Assembly (NCBI RefSeq): GCF_022530855.2
Contig: NZ_CP099567.1
Location: 496,001 to 560,000, forward strand
Reading direction: 5' to 3'
From: Candidatus Vondammii sp. HM_W22
GTDB lineage: Bacteria; Pseudomonadota; Gammaproteobacteria; Chromatiales; Chromatiaceae
DNA length: 64,000 nucleotides
Shown here in pieces: positions 9,787 through 19,415 of this stretch (position 1 is the first letter of the stretch; each line of letters begins with the position of its first letter). Made by a program: the position numbers and the translations under genes. The notes under the pieces are model-generated. The model was given only the letters and a program-made list of their open reading frames with translations. It searched no databases and was not told where the DNA came from.

Positions 9787-10082
9787 ACCCGGGATTGCTC
9801 TATCTCCTGCAGGGTGCTCAGGCCCGGCTGGGGAGTAGTAGGGAGTTCCAGATCATCTCAGGCTACTGGTTGCCCGCGACCAACAACATGCTACGCACAA
9901 ATAGCTCCGGCGTTGCCAAGCGCAGCCTTCATATGCAGGGAAAAGCGATCGATATCTGTTTTCCCGGCTGTAGCTTGAAGCAGCCGCATAAGGTGGCGGT
10001 TTCACAGAAAGTGGGTGGAGTCGGGATCTATGCCAAATCCGGTTTCATCCATGTCGATACCGGCAGAGTGCGTTATTGGTAA
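9777..10082 (+). pseudogene. mepK: Murein endopeptidase MepK/YcbK (DUF882), N-terminally truncated
   Basis: The remaining 101 residues are the catalytic half of a DUF882/M15-type murein DD-endopeptidase. RTNSSGVAKRSLHMQGKAID carries the metal-binding His/Asp and GFIHVDTGRVRYW closes the domain. The usual signal peptide and N-terminal region (about 80 residues) are missing, because the gene is cut by the IS30 end at about 9786; the apparent ATG at 9777 lies in IS DNA. Without a signal peptide the product would stay in the cytoplasm, away from its cell-wall substrate. It is most likely non-functional. Confidence 0.85.
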
Positions 10083-10085
10083 GTG

Positions 10086-10640
10086 TTAAGAGCTGTTTTT
10101 CTCCTGTGCTAGGTACTCGAACAGAAGCGGGTAACGCGATGTCATGTTGGGATCGAGCAGGGGATCTTCAATGGCTGGAATTGCCCCTGCGGCTACGTCG
10201 AATGCCTCGTCACTGAGCTCCTTTCTTAAAAAGGGGAAGGCCTCACCCTCCTCGAACGCCATATGAGTGCGTTGGTGCTCAACATACTCCCAACCTAGTT
10301 TTGCCACTCTGTCCCGGGAGATGACGGAATTTTTGCTCAAAGCCTCAAGCGCCCGCTTGAATTCCCGTGTCAGATTCATTGTGATCATATGCTCGCCAAG
10401 CAGTTTCTCCATATGTTCACGACCCAGGTCGGAGTGAGCCAGCATGATCTGGTATAGCTGATCTTCTATGGGGTGATGAAAGGTGTCGGCGTAGTCGCCG
10501 AGATAGCCGATAATCTCAGATATCAGGGGAAAAGAGGGTTGGTCAGTCTGTTTAATCTTGTTGAGCTGCAGCTCCAGGGCGTCCATCAGTCGACTGATGT
10601 GGGCGTGATCCCGGTATAGTTTTTTTAACGTCCTATGCAT
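10086..10640 (-). CDS. Hemerythrin HHE-domain protein
   Basis: This 184-residue helical protein has a hemerythrin-like cation-binding domain. His and Glu residues fit a di-iron site: RDHAHI near residue 11, FHHPIEDQL near 55, GEHM near 81, and HQRTHMAFEEGE near 123. Relatives bind oxygen or nitric oxide or act in stress responses and iron handling; the exact role here is unknown. It ends 3 bp from the end of the truncated mepK on the other strand. The upstream region 10641-10834, shared with the divergent uup, contains a C-run near 10791 but no clear operator. Confidence 0.88.
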   Translation of the reverse strand: MHRTLKKLYRDHAHISRLMDALELQLNKIKQTDQPSFPLISEIIGYLGDYADTFHHPIEDQLYQIMLAHSDLGREHMEKLLGEHMITMNLTREFKRALEALSKNSVISRDRVAKLGWEYVEHQRTHMAFEEGEAFPFLRKELSDEAFDVAAGAIPAIEDPLLDPNMTSRYPLLFEYLAQEKNSS

Positions 10641-10834
10641 GGTGTCACCCAGAAAAATGGTCAGGTCGAATAACTGCTGTTGGGAGTATGTTGCCCCATT
10701 GACCGCGCAATTTCTAGTGCCCTCACTGGCGTTGAATCGGATGAGCTGCTAAATATCACGGTTGCGTACTCCGGATAGGCTATAATCTTCCCCCCCCCTT
10801 TTTACTGGTTAACTTTCTCGAATCGAGGCATTTA

Positions 10835-12721
10835 ATGGCGCTTATCACACTGCGCAGGATACAGGTTGGGTTTGGCGGTCCTCTATTGCTGGAAGATATC
10901 AATATCTCCATTGAGCGGGGAGAGCGGATCTGCCTGCTTGGTCGTAACGGGGCCGGCAAGTCGACACTGCTGAAACTGATGGCAGGTGAACTGCAGGCCG
11001 ATGATGGGGAGATTTCGGTCCAGCAGGGCGCCCATATAACACGCCTGACCCAGGAAGTGCCTGCGGGGCTTGAGGGGACGGTGTTTGATGTGGCTGCCGG
11101 TGGCCTAGGATCTCTGGGCGAGCTGGTGAAGCGCTACCATCAGATCAGCGTTGAGCTGGCCAGTGACTACAGCGAGCAGTTGCTGGACCGGCTTGCCCAT
11201 GTCCAGCATGAACTGGAGGCTGCCGATGGCTGGCAGACCGAGCAGCGGGTTGAGACGGTGATTTCGCGGCTTTCGCTTGATCCCGAGTTACAGTTTTCCG
11301 CTCTTTCAGGCGGTCTCAAGCGCAGGGTGTTGTTGGCAAGGGCTTTAGTCAAGGGTCCGGATCTGCTGTTGCTGGACGAGCCGACCAACCATCTGGATAT
11401 TGAGTCCATCGACTGGCTGGAGGAGTTTCTGCTGAATTACGATGGAACTCTGCTATTTATTACCCATGACCGGATGTTTCTGCGTCGGCTCGCAACCCGG
11501 ATTATTGAGCTCGATCGCGGCGCACTCACCGACTGGCCCGGGGATTATGATAATTTTCTCCGCCGCAAAGCAGAGATGCTCAATGCCGAAGAGAAGAGCA
11601 ACGCCCGCTTTGACAAGAAACTGGCACAGGAAGAGGTGTGGATCAGGCAAGGGATCAAGGCCCGGCGAACTCGAAACGAAGGGCGGGTAAGAGCCCTTGA
11701 GGCACTGCGTTCAGAGCGTGTGAAACTCCGGGTTAAGACTGGAAATGTCAATATGGCCCTGCAGGAGGCTGAGCGCTCCGGCAAGCTGGTGGTTGAGGTA
11801 GAAGGGTTGAGTTATGCCTGGGATGAAGAGCCGGTGATTCGTGATTTTTCAACCACCATCCTCAGAGGGGACCGGATTGGCATCATCGGACCCAATGGCG
11901 CGGGGAAGAGCACTCTGCTCAATCTGTTATTGGGAAAACTGACGCCGGATGAAGGCGTGGTCAAGCTGGGTACCAAGATAGGGGTGGCCTATTTTGATCA
12001 GCTGCGTGCTGCTCTGGATGATACCAAGACGGTTCAGGATAATGTTGCCGAAGGCAGTGAAAGAGTGGAGGTCAACGGTGTCTCGAAGCACATCATCAGC
12101 TATCTTCAGGATTTTCTATTTACCCCTGATCGTATTCGCCAGCCGGTAAAATCGCTCTCGGGCGGCGAGCGCAACCGTCTGCTGCTGGCCCGTCTGTTTG
12201 CCAAGCCGGCCAATGTCCTGGTGATGGATGAGCCTACCAACGATCTCGACATGGAGACACTGGATCTGCTCGAAGAGTTGCTGCTGAACTACCAGGGTAC
12301 CTTGCTGATGGTCAGCCATGACCGGGTATTTCTCAATAATGTAGTGACCAGCACCCTGGTCTTTGAGGGAGATGGCAGGATCAGGGAGTATGTAGGCGGC
12401 TATGACGATTGGCTGCGTCAGAGCAAGCTGAAGATGGAAACCCAGGTGTCAAAGAAAGCGGCAAAAAAGCCGTTTCAACAGAAGGCTGAGTTCAAACCCA
12501 AGAAGCTGAGTTATAAGGATCAGCGTGAACTGGATGCCTTGCCGGCGCGTATCGATGAGCTGGAAAGTGCTATTGATGAGTTGCAATCGACGATGGCAGA
12601 TCCGGCGTTTTATCAGAAGCCGAGGGAAGAGATTGCCAAACTTGATATCGGTCTGAAGGAGCTCGAAGCTGAACTGGCGAAGGTCTATGAGCGCTGGGAA
12701 GAGTTCGAAGAGTCGATGTAG
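10835..12721 (+). CDS. uup: ABC-F family ATPase Uup
   Basis: This 628-residue soluble protein has two ABC ATPase domains and no membrane segments. Relatives act on ribosomes or on branched DNA intermediates, and Uup loss raises precise transposon excision. Walker A motifs are GRNGAGKST (about residue 36) and GPNGAGKST (about 352). Signatures are LSGG at about 156 and 438, and Walker B motifs run into DEPTNHLD and DEPTNDLD. A charged linker (about 240-300) and a C-terminal coiled coil rich in Glu/Lys (from about 560) identify Uup among ABC-F proteins. Length fits the family (about 635). It appears intact and ends in TAG. Confidence 0.94.
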   Translation: MALITLRRIQVGFGGPLLLEDINISIERGERICLLGRNGAGKSTLLKLMAGELQADDGEISVQQGAHITRLTQEVPAGLEGTVFDVAAGGLGSLGELVKRYHQISVELASDYSEQLLDRLAHVQHELEAADGWQTEQRVETVISRLSLDPELQFSALSGGLKRRVLLARALVKGPDLLLLDEPTNHLDIESIDWLEEFLLNYDGTLLFITHDRMFLRRLATRIIELDRGALTDWPGDYDNFLRRKAEMLNAEEKSNARFDKKLAQEEVWIRQGIKARRTRNEGRVRALEALRSERVKLRVKTGNVNMALQEAERSGKLVVEVEGLSYAWDEEPVIRDFSTTILRGDRIGIIGPNGAGKSTLLNLLLGKLTPDEGVVKLGTKIGVAYFDQLRAALDDTKTVQDNVAEGSERVEVNGVSKHIISYLQDFLFTPDRIRQPVKSLSGGERNRLLLARLFAKPANVLVMDEPTNDLDMETLDLLEELLLNYQGTLLMVSHDRVFLNNVVTSTLVFEGDGRIREYVGGYDDWLRQSKLKMETQVSKKAAKKPFQQKAEFKPKKLSYKDQRELDALPARIDELESAIDELQSTMADPAFYQKPREEIAKLDIGLKELEAELAKVYERWEEFEESM

Positions 12722-12806
12722 CCTGATGCGCCAGCAATACGACTTCCACCTTGATGGAATGCTCGTTATAAATGCGCTTTTTTAGACGAACACCCGGATT
12801 AAGAAA

Positions 12807-13193
12807 TTGAAAAGACCATCACCATTATTGATTGCACTGTTCGGCGCGATTGGCCTGATTACCCTCTACAAATACCGTGTGTATAGCCTGGGAAATATAC
12901 AAGAGACAAGGTTCTATCTCGCCACGCTTGCACTACTGGTCGCCTATGGCCTGCGGTGGATCATCACTGCAAAAATTGATCCTGACCGGCGTGTCAGCAA
13001 GATGCCCCGGGGAGTGAAGGTCGCTATGGCCTCGTTTCTTCTGGTCTGGGGTTTGCTGCTGCTGACCACGATCATTCTACTGCCATTCATTGGCCCCTCG
13101 GCACTCAAGCTGCTGATCGGTGTCTGGTCTCCGGTGATCTGGATCATCGGTGCTCTGCTGTTGATTCCCTTTGTTGAAAACAGGCTGCAGTAG
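12807..13193 (+). CDS. Small membrane protein of unknown function
   Basis: This 128-residue protein has four likely membrane segments (about residues 8-26, 35-52, 70-94, 98-121) with a basic loop in the middle. I do not recognise a family. The only usable start in frame is TTG at 12807, which lowers confidence in the exact N-terminus. It follows uup by 85 bp on the same strand and could be co-transcribed. It ends in TAG and converges on the deacetylase gene. Confidence 0.7.
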   Translation: MKRPSPLLIALFGAIGLITLYKYRVYSLGNIQETRFYLATLALLVAYGLRWIITAKIDPDRRVSKMPRGVKVAMASFLLVWGLLLLTTIILLPFIGPSALKLLIGVWSPVIWIIGALLLIPFVENRLQ

Positions 13194-13274
13194 ATCGGTA
13201 AGCAATTACATTCGCGCTTGCTTTTTCCGGGATGCCGGTTTAAAGGCCAAGAGTAAAAAAATCGGGTGGTTCGA

Positions 13275-14201
13275 CTAACTGTTTCCCAGTAAAGCATCCA
13301 GATGGGCAATCACACTCCGGCCAAGGGCATCCAGGGCATAGCCCCCCTCCAGTGTGGAGACAATACGTCCCTCAGCATATTTGTCAGCGATTTTCTTCAG
13401 TTCGGTTGTTACCCATGCGTAATCGCTCTCTCGCAACCTCAGTTGTCCCATTTCATCTTCTGCATGGGCGTCAAAGCCGGCTGAAATCATGATCAGTTGT
13501 GGCTTGAATGCTTCCAGGGCCGGTAGCCAGTGGTCCGTTACCTGTTGTTGGAATATTTTTCCATCCGTCCCGGCAGGGAGGGGAATATTGACGATGTGGG
13601 CAGTCTCTGTCTCATGCCCGGTAAAGGGGTAGAAGGGATGCTGAAAACTGGAGCAGAAAAGTACTCTGGGCTCCTCCTCAAAGATCGCTTCGGTCCCATT
13701 GCCGTGATGGACATCAAAATCGATAATCGCGACCCGGTCCAAACCATGGACATCCAGTGCATAGGCTGCACCCACCGCAACATTGTTGAAATAGCAGAAA
13801 CCCATGGCGCGATTGCGTTCAGCATGGTGGCCAGGTGGCCGGATAGTGCAGAATGCGGAATCCGCCTCTCCCTTCATCACCAGATCTACCCCGTGGGTTA
13901 CCGCCCCGGCGGCACGGAGTACCGCATTCAGTGTTTTCGGCATCATAAATGTATCGCTATCCAGCATCAGTATGCCTTCCTGCGGTGCATCGGTAATGAT
14001 TCTGGAGACGTAATCAGGGTCATGCACTCTATCCAGGTCAACCCGCTGGACCATTGGGGCATCGTATTGCATAACCACAAACTCCATTCTGGAGGCGATC
14101 AACCGGTCCTGAATCGCATTCAGCCGTGCAGGCCTTTCCGGATGTTCAGATCCAACATCATGTAACAGGCAGTCGGTATGGGTTATGTAGGCGATAGGCA
14201 T
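13275..14201 (-). CDS. Histone-deacetylase-superfamily amidohydrolase
   Basis: This 308-residue member of the arginase/deacetylase superfamily (AcuC/AphA/HDAC-like) is predicted to be a zinc-dependent hydrolase removing acyl groups from polyamines, small amides or lysines; the substrate cannot be told. RPPGHHAE near 123 holds the paired catalytic His, DFDVHHGNG near 161 the zinc Asp and His, and SAGFDAH near 241 the second zinc Asp. LEGGYAL near the end is also typical. Length fits bacterial class II-like members. It is transcribed away from soeA. Confidence 0.92.
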   Translation of the reverse strand: MPIAYITHTDCLLHDVGSEHPERPARLNAIQDRLIASRMEFVVMQYDAPMVQRVDLDRVHDPDYVSRIITDAPQEGILMLDSDTFMMPKTLNAVLRAAGAVTHGVDLVMKGEADSAFCTIRPPGHHAERNRAMGFCYFNNVAVGAAYALDVHGLDRVAIIDFDVHHGNGTEAIFEEEPRVLFCSSFQHPFYPFTGHETETAHIVNIPLPAGTDGKIFQQQVTDHWLPALEAFKPQLIMISAGFDAHAEDEMGQLRLRESDYAWVTTELKKIADKYAEGRIVSTLEGGYALDALGRSVIAHLDALLGNS

Positions 14202-14495
14202 AACTAAACTCCAGTCATGGGTGAAGAATAATCGTATCCGTTTCTAAATGGATGTCACGTTTTTTAGAAAATTTTCATCATGCATTGGTAATGCGGCCCC
14301 GCCTTCAAGCTTACAGGGATGTGCCTCCGGCGTCTCTTGGATGTGCGCTCCCGGTCCTTGATCGCACGGACTTTTAGACGATTTATCATCCATGAGACGA
14401 TAAAAGGGCAATCGGGTTGCGGTGTGATACCATGGAATATTAGAATCAGATGAAATATTGATTAACTCTGTTTTCATCATTGGGGTTACGAAGGT
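14202..14495. promoter_or_regulatory. Divergent control region between the deacetylase gene and soeABC
   Basis: These 294 bp carry the promoters of two divergent units. An imperfect dyad TTTATC-N11-GATAAA lies at 14382-14404, about 90 bp before soeA, and is a possible operator. No convincing -35/-10 pair can be singled out by eye. Confidence 0.3.
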
Positions 14496-17396
14496 ATGCA
14501 GGATCCAACAACCCGTTCTGATAGCGACATCGGGCGCGTAGAAGTCAAGGAGACCACCTGCTACATGTGCGCCTGCCGCTGCGGCATCCGGGTCACGCTG
14601 CGTGATGGGGAGATACGTCACATCGAGGGTAATCCCAACCATCCGCACAATCAGGGTGTGATCTGTGCCAAGGGCTCATCGGGCATTATGAAGCAGTACT
14701 CCCCGGCCCGGATTACCAAACCTCTGTTGCGTAAAAAGAGTGCGGAGCGGGGTACCTCCGGTTTTGAGGAGATCTCCTGGGCTCAGGCCTTCGGCATTAT
14801 GGAGGAGCGCCTCTCCAAGATACGCTCGGAAGACCCTAAGAAATTTGCCCTGTTTACCGGCCGTGACCAGATGCAGGCGCTCACCGGTATGTTTGCCAAG
14901 CAGTTCGGAACCCCCAACTATTCAGCCCATGGTGGTTTCTGTTCGGTCAATATGGCCGCCGGGATGATCTACACCATCGGCGGCTCTTTCTGGGAGTTTG
15001 GCGGCCCTGATCTGGACCGTGCCAAGCTGTTTGTGATGATTGGAACGGCAGAAGATCACGACTCCAACCCGATGAAGATCCAGATATCCAAATTCAAACG
15101 CAGGGGTGGACGTTTCATCTCTATCAATCCGATCAGGAGCGGTTACTCCGCCATTGCCGACGAGTGGGTGCCGATCAAGCCGGGTACCGATGGCGCGCTG
15201 ATAATGGCGTTGATTCATGAGTTGATCAAGCAGGGGCTCTATGATCGTGAATTTCTGATTCAGTACAGTAACGCCGCCGAACTGGTGGTGAATGACCCTG
15301 AACGCGATGATCATGGCCTGTTCAAGCGCTTCGAGATGCATATCGAGGAGGGCTGCTTCGATCCCGAAAACAAGCTCTGGTGGGATTCGGAACTCAACAA
15401 AGAGATATCCACTCACACACCGGGTTCAGAGCCTCGCCTGATGGGCGCCTATTGTCTGGAGGATGGCACTCCGGTGAAACCCGCTTTTCAACTACTGAAA
15501 GAGCGAGTGGAGGAGTACACCCCGGAGTGGGCTGAGGGGATCACCGGTATTCCGGCGGAGACGATTATCCGCCTGGCCCATGAAATGGGCGTTACTGCCC
15601 GGGACCAGAAGATAGAGCTGCCGATCCAGTGGACTGATTGCTGGGAGAATGAGCATGACTCAGTCACCGGCAACCCAGTGGCATTCCACTCCATGCGGGG
15701 CCTGGCCGCCCACTCCAACGGCTTTCAGTCAATTCGTGCTTTGGCTATCCTGATGACCCTACTGGGCACCATCGATCGGCCCGGTGGCTTCCGCCATAAG
15801 GCGCCCTTCCCGCGACCGATTCCACCCTGCCCGAAACCGCCCAATGGCCCCGAGGGGGTGAAGCCGGATACGCCGTTGGATGGTATGCCTCTGGGCTGGC
15901 CCTCGAAACCTGCGGATCTGTTTGTGGATGAAGATGGCACGCCGGTGCGCATTGACAAAGCCTTCTCCTGGGAATACCCGCTGTCGGTGCATGGCCTGAT
16001 GCACAATGCCATCACCAACGCTTGGCGCGGCGACCCCTATAAGATAGATACCATGATGCTGTTCATGGCCAATATGGCCTGGAACTCATCGATGAATACC
16101 GCCAATGTGCGTGACATGCTGGTGGATAAGGATGAGGATGGGGAATATAAGATTCCATTCATTATCGTCTGTGACGCCTTCCAGTCAGAGACGGTGGCCT
16201 TTGCTGATCTGGTGCTGCCCGATACCACCTATCTGGAGCGCTATGACGCCCTCTCGATGCTGGACCGTCCGATCTCCGAATACAGCGGCCCGGTGGATTC
16301 TGTGCGAATTCCTGTGGTCCCGCCCACCGGGGAGTGCAAACCTTTTCAGGAGGTGCTGATAGAACTGGGCAGTCGACTCGGACTACCCGCTTTTGTCAAA
16401 GAGGACGGTAGCCGTAAATACCGCGACTACCCGGATTTCATTACCAATTATGAGACATCCCCCGGTTCCGGTATCGGCTTTCTTGCCGGCTGGCGCGGCA
16501 AGGGCGGAGAGAAGTTCCTGAAAGGAGAGCCCAATCCGCGGCAGTGGGAGATGTACCAGAAAAACGGCTGCGTCTATCACTATGAACTGCCCAAGTCATA
16601 CCAGTACATGCGCAACTGGAACAAGGGCTACCTTACTTGGGCGCGTGCTCACGGTATGACCCGGTATGCAGAGCCGATTACCATTCATCTTTACTCTGAA
16701 GTGTTGCAACGGTTCCGCCTGGCGGCTCAGGGTAAAGGGGAGGGGCGTCAGCCGCCGGATCATTTGCGCAAGCGTGTCGAAACCCATTTTGACCCGCTCC
16801 CTTTTTACGGGGAGACGCTGCTCTCAAGGCTGTTGGATACCCAAGAGTATCCTCTCAATGCTCTGACTCAGAGACCTATGGCGATGTACCACTCCTGGGA
16901 TTCTCTCAACGCCTGGTTGCGGCAGATCCATACCCACAACTATCTGTTTGTGAACCCGAAATTGGCAAGAGCCAAAGGGATCGAGGATGGAGACTGGATC
17001 TGGGTGGAGTCGCCCACCAATAAAGTGCGTTGCATGTGCCGTTATTCAGAGGCGGTGGAGCCCGGTACAGTCTGGACCTGGAATGCCATTGGCAAGGCAG
17101 CCGGTGCCTGGGGGCTTTCTGCCAAGGCCAACGAGTCGCAAAAGGGATTTTTGCTGAACCACCTGATACCGGAAGAGCTGCCGCCTTGTGAATCGGGCGA
17201 AAACCTTTCCAACTCAGATCCGGTGACGGGACAGGCGGCCTGGTTTGATGTGCGAGTGAAGATCTATAAGGCAGAACCGGATGAGCCGGAACAGACCTGG
17301 CCGCAGTTTTCTCTGCAAAAAAAGCTGCCGGGCCAGACATTACGCCGGGGGCGTTGGCAGTCCTATTTTGCAGGTAGATTTGGCAAAGGTTCTTAG
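14496..17396 (+). CDS. soeA: Sulfite-oxidising enzyme catalytic subunit SoeA
   Basis: This 966-residue molybdopterin-guanine-dinucleotide oxidoreductase of the DMSO-reductase superfamily is the catalytic subunit of the cytoplasmic membrane-bound SoeABC complex, which oxidises sulfite to sulfate and passes electrons to quinone. Cys22, Cys25, Cys29 and Cys57 bind a [4Fe-4S] cluster. Cys149 in the GGFCSVNMAAG segment is the likely molybdenum ligand. There is no twin-arginine signal, consistent with the cytoplasmic SoeA rather than the exported PsrA/PhsA group. soeB follows after 10 bp. The related polysulfide/thiosulfate reductases have the same architecture, so the function rests on length, lack of signal and gene order. 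Ends in TAG. Confidence 0.9.
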   Translation: MQDPTTRSDSDIGRVEVKETTCYMCACRCGIRVTLRDGEIRHIEGNPNHPHNQGVICAKGSSGIMKQYSPARITKPLLRKKSAERGTSGFEEISWAQAFGIMEERLSKIRSEDPKKFALFTGRDQMQALTGMFAKQFGTPNYSAHGGFCSVNMAAGMIYTIGGSFWEFGGPDLDRAKLFVMIGTAEDHDSNPMKIQISKFKRRGGRFISINPIRSGYSAIADEWVPIKPGTDGALIMALIHELIKQGLYDREFLIQYSNAAELVVNDPERDDHGLFKRFEMHIEEGCFDPENKLWWDSELNKEISTHTPGSEPRLMGAYCLEDGTPVKPAFQLLKERVEEYTPEWAEGITGIPAETIIRLAHEMGVTARDQKIELPIQWTDCWENEHDSVTGNPVAFHSMRGLAAHSNGFQSIRALAILMTLLGTIDRPGGFRHKAPFPRPIPPCPKPPNGPEGVKPDTPLDGMPLGWPSKPADLFVDEDGTPVRIDKAFSWEYPLSVHGLMHNAITNAWRGDPYKIDTMMLFMANMAWNSSMNTANVRDMLVDKDEDGEYKIPFIIVCDAFQSETVAFADLVLPDTTYLERYDALSMLDRPISEYSGPVDSVRIPVVPPTGECKPFQEVLIELGSRLGLPAFVKEDGSRKYRDYPDFITNYETSPGSGIGFLAGWRGKGGEKFLKGEPNPRQWEMYQKNGCVYHYELPKSYQYMRNWNKGYLTWARAHGMTRYAEPITIHLYSEVLQRFRLAAQGKGEGRQPPDHLRKRVETHFDPLPFYGETLLSRLLDTQEYPLNALTQRPMAMYHSWDSLNAWLRQIHTHNYLFVNPKLARAKGIEDGDWIWVESPTNKVRCMCRYSEAVEPGTVWTWNAIGKAAGAWGLSAKANESQKGFLLNHLIPEELPPCESGENLSNSDPVTGQAAWFDVRVKIYKAEPDEPEQTWPQFSLQKKLPGQTLRRGRWQSYFAGRFGKGS

Positions 17397-17406
17397 GTAG
17401 AGATAA

Positions 17407-18132
17407 ATGAGCCAGTTGGCATTAGTCATCGATTTGAATGTGTGTGTGGGCTGTCATGCCTGTGTTACCAGTTGTAAGGAGTGGAACACCTCCGGCTGGG
17501 CTGGTCCCATGCCGGATCAGCGTCCGTATGATGCGGACCCTTCCGGTGTCTTCTTCAACCGGGTGCAGACCTATGAAGTGGGCATCTTTCCCAATACCGA
17601 AACGATTCACTTCCCCAAGTCCTGTCTCCATTGCGAAGATCCACCCTGTGTACCTGTCTGTCCGACAGGGGCCAGTTATAAGCGTGAGGACAATGGGGTG
17701 GTGCTGGTGGACTACGATAAGTGCATCGGCTGCAAATACTGCTCCTGGGCTTGTCCTTATGGCGCAAGGGAGTTCGATGAATTTAACAAGGTGATGAAAA
17801 AGTGCACACTGTGTATTGATCGCATCACGGATATGAGTCTGCCCGAAGCAGAACGTAAGCCGGCTTGTGTCCTTGCTTGCCCAACCAGTGCACGCATATT
17901 TGGCGATGTCCATGATCCGGATTCAACGGCCTCCAAGGCGATCAGGGAAGAGGGTGGATATCAGCTGCAGCCTGAGTGGGGTACCCAGCCGGCTAATCAC
18001 TATCTGCCGCGACGTAAAATCCGCATGCATATCCATGAAGATGAGCTGGTGCGTGCCGATAACCCGTTACGGAAAGAGGATTTGGAACTGCCATTCGATC
18101 AGGGTGAGACCCTGGACGACGTGGCCTGGTAA
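17407..18132 (+). CDS. soeB: Sulfite-oxidising enzyme iron-sulfur subunit SoeB
   Basis: This 241-residue ferredoxin-like electron-transfer subunit links SoeA to the membrane anchor. Four cysteine groups are visible: CVGCHACVTSC near residue 13, CLHCEDPPCVPVCP near 75, CIGCKYCSWACP near 107, and CTLC with CVLACP near 135-160. Together they give four [4Fe-4S] clusters as in DmsB/PsrB/SoeB. No export signal is seen. It lies 10 bp after soeA and 18 bp before soeC, clearly one operon. Confidence 0.92.
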   Translation: MSQLALVIDLNVCVGCHACVTSCKEWNTSGWAGPMPDQRPYDADPSGVFFNRVQTYEVGIFPNTETIHFPKSCLHCEDPPCVPVCPTGASYKREDNGVVLVDYDKCIGCKYCSWACPYGAREFDEFNKVMKKCTLCIDRITDMSLPEAERKPACVLACPTSARIFGDVHDPDSTASKAIREEGGYQLQPEWGTQPANHYLPRRKIRMHIHEDELVRADNPLRKEDLELPFDQGETLDDVAW

Positions 18133-18150
18133 CTCGATCCCGGAGTTTTT

Positions 18151-19131
18151 ATGCATCCTGCATTTTCAGTTATTTTTCTTACGACCCTGATCGGTGTCGG
18201 CCAGGGCCTGTTTCTGGCGCTATATACGGGGCAGGTCCACTCTCTGGCCAACCTGCTGCCGGCCCAGGACAGCCAGGCGTTCTATGCCCTGGGCAGCTTT
18301 TTGGCGCTGTTTTTTCTGATTGCCGGGTTGGTCGCTTCTATCTTTCACCTGGGTCATCCCGAACGGGCCTGGCGCTCCATGACCCAATGGCGCACCTCCT
18401 GGCTCTCCCGGGAGGTGATTGCGTTGCCGGCCTTCATGCTGCTGGTCTTTTTCTACGGTTGCGTTCAGTACTTTGGCTTGACTTCGCCACTGTTTGTCAT
18501 TGCAGGTACTCTGCCGGTGGATATGGCGCTGATTATCGGTTTTCTCGCCAGTGTCGGCGCTTTTGTGCTGTTTATCTGTACCGCGATGATCTACGCTAGT
18601 CTGAAGTTTCTGCGAGAGTGGCATACCCCCCTAACGGTGGCAAACTACCTGCTGCTGGGTATCGCATCGGGATTTATGTTGGCGGCCGCCTTCTCGGTAT
18701 ACAGTGGAGTCGACTTGGTGGTCTTCTTTGGAACCTGGGCGGTGATCTTCACTCTGACCGGATTTATCACCCGTGGCGCATCCCTGATCAGAAACCGGCG
18801 ATTGCGCCATAAGTTGAATTTGAACTCAGCTATCGGTGTACGCCACCAGCAGATGGCACAGATTACCCAGGGGTTCATGGGCGGCTCCTTCAACACTCGG
18901 GAGTTTTTTCACGGCAGGAGTCCAGCACTGTTGAAACTGATCAAACACAGTTTTCTGGTGATGGTGTTTCTACTGCCGGTAATTCTGATTGTGACGGCTT
19001 ATTTTATGGAGTCGGCTTCTCTGCCCATGTTTGCCTTTGCGGTGCAGTATCTGGGTTTAATTGCTGAGCGCTGGTATTTTTTCGCCGAGGCGAAGCATCC
19101 ACAGAATCTCTATTATCAATCCATTGCCTGA
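18151..19131 (+). CDS. soeC: Sulfite-oxidising enzyme membrane anchor SoeC
   Basis: This 326-residue integral membrane protein of the DmsC/NrfD-like anchor family docks SoeAB to the cytoplasmic membrane and delivers electrons to the quinone pool. About eight hydrophobic helices are visible, beginning at residues 7-26 and 48-70, with HLGHPERAWRSM after the second helix typical of DmsC-type anchors. It is preceded by a CCCGGAG ribosome site and has normal length. It is last of the three soe genes; the broken small gene at 19145 follows after 13 bp. Confidence 0.9.
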   Translation: MHPAFSVIFLTTLIGVGQGLFLALYTGQVHSLANLLPAQDSQAFYALGSFLALFFLIAGLVASIFHLGHPERAWRSMTQWRTSWLSREVIALPAFMLLVFFYGCVQYFGLTSPLFVIAGTLPVDMALIIGFLASVGAFVLFICTAMIYASLKFLREWHTPLTVANYLLLGIASGFMLAAAFSVYSGVDLVVFFGTWAVIFTLTGFITRGASLIRNRRLRHKLNLNSAIGVRHQQMAQITQGFMGGSFNTREFFHGRSPALLKLIKHSFLVMVFLLPVILIVTAYFMESASLPMFAFAVQYLGLIAERWYFFAEAKHPQNLYYQSIA

Positions 19132-19144
19132 AAAGGAGAGTGCG

Positions 19145-19389
19145 ATGAAATACATGAAGCAATTAATCATTGGGACTTTAATCAGTCTGGTCAGCCGCAC
19201 CCGGATATTGCCTACCACTCCATCCTTCGTACCGGACCGGTGGGCTTGGGTGATGAACTGGTGCCTGTGTTCAGTCAGGATATGAATAATGTGTATTCCT
19301 TGAAAGGGCGTTCACAAGTGGTGGCAGTGGCGACCGGTCATGCACTTAATCCACAAGATGGTATTGTGCTGATGAAAATTGAGTTATAG
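19145..19389 (+). pseudogene. Broken small secreted-protein gene at the end of the soe operon
   Basis: A good ribosome site (AAGGAGAGTGCG) precedes an ATG and a signal-like start, MKYMKQLIIGTLISL. The frame then turns into meaningless sequence and stops at 19285. A second frame, from about 19193 to TAG at 19387-19389, reads coherently (HPDIAYHSILRTGPVGLGDE, later GRSQVVAVATGHALNPQDG). The simplest history is an internal deletion plus frameshift in an exported protein. I do not recognise the family. Its place suggests a periplasmic accessory of the soe unit. Confidence 0.5.
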
Positions 19390-19415
19390 TCAAACTTGGT
19401 GTTTAGCCAGTTGAA

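Noticed and set aside
13530-14165. Open frame on the plus strand across the deacetylase gene
   Set aside because: It is a shadow frame; the minus strand has a complete enzyme with all zinc and catalytic motifs.
14496-19131. Thiosulfate/polysulfide reductase (Phs/Psr) instead of Soe
   Set aside because: Those catalytic subunits carry twin-arginine export signals and are typically about 760 residues. This one is 966 residues with a cytoplasmic N-terminus starting straight at the Fe-S motif, as in SoeA. Biochemistry would settle it.
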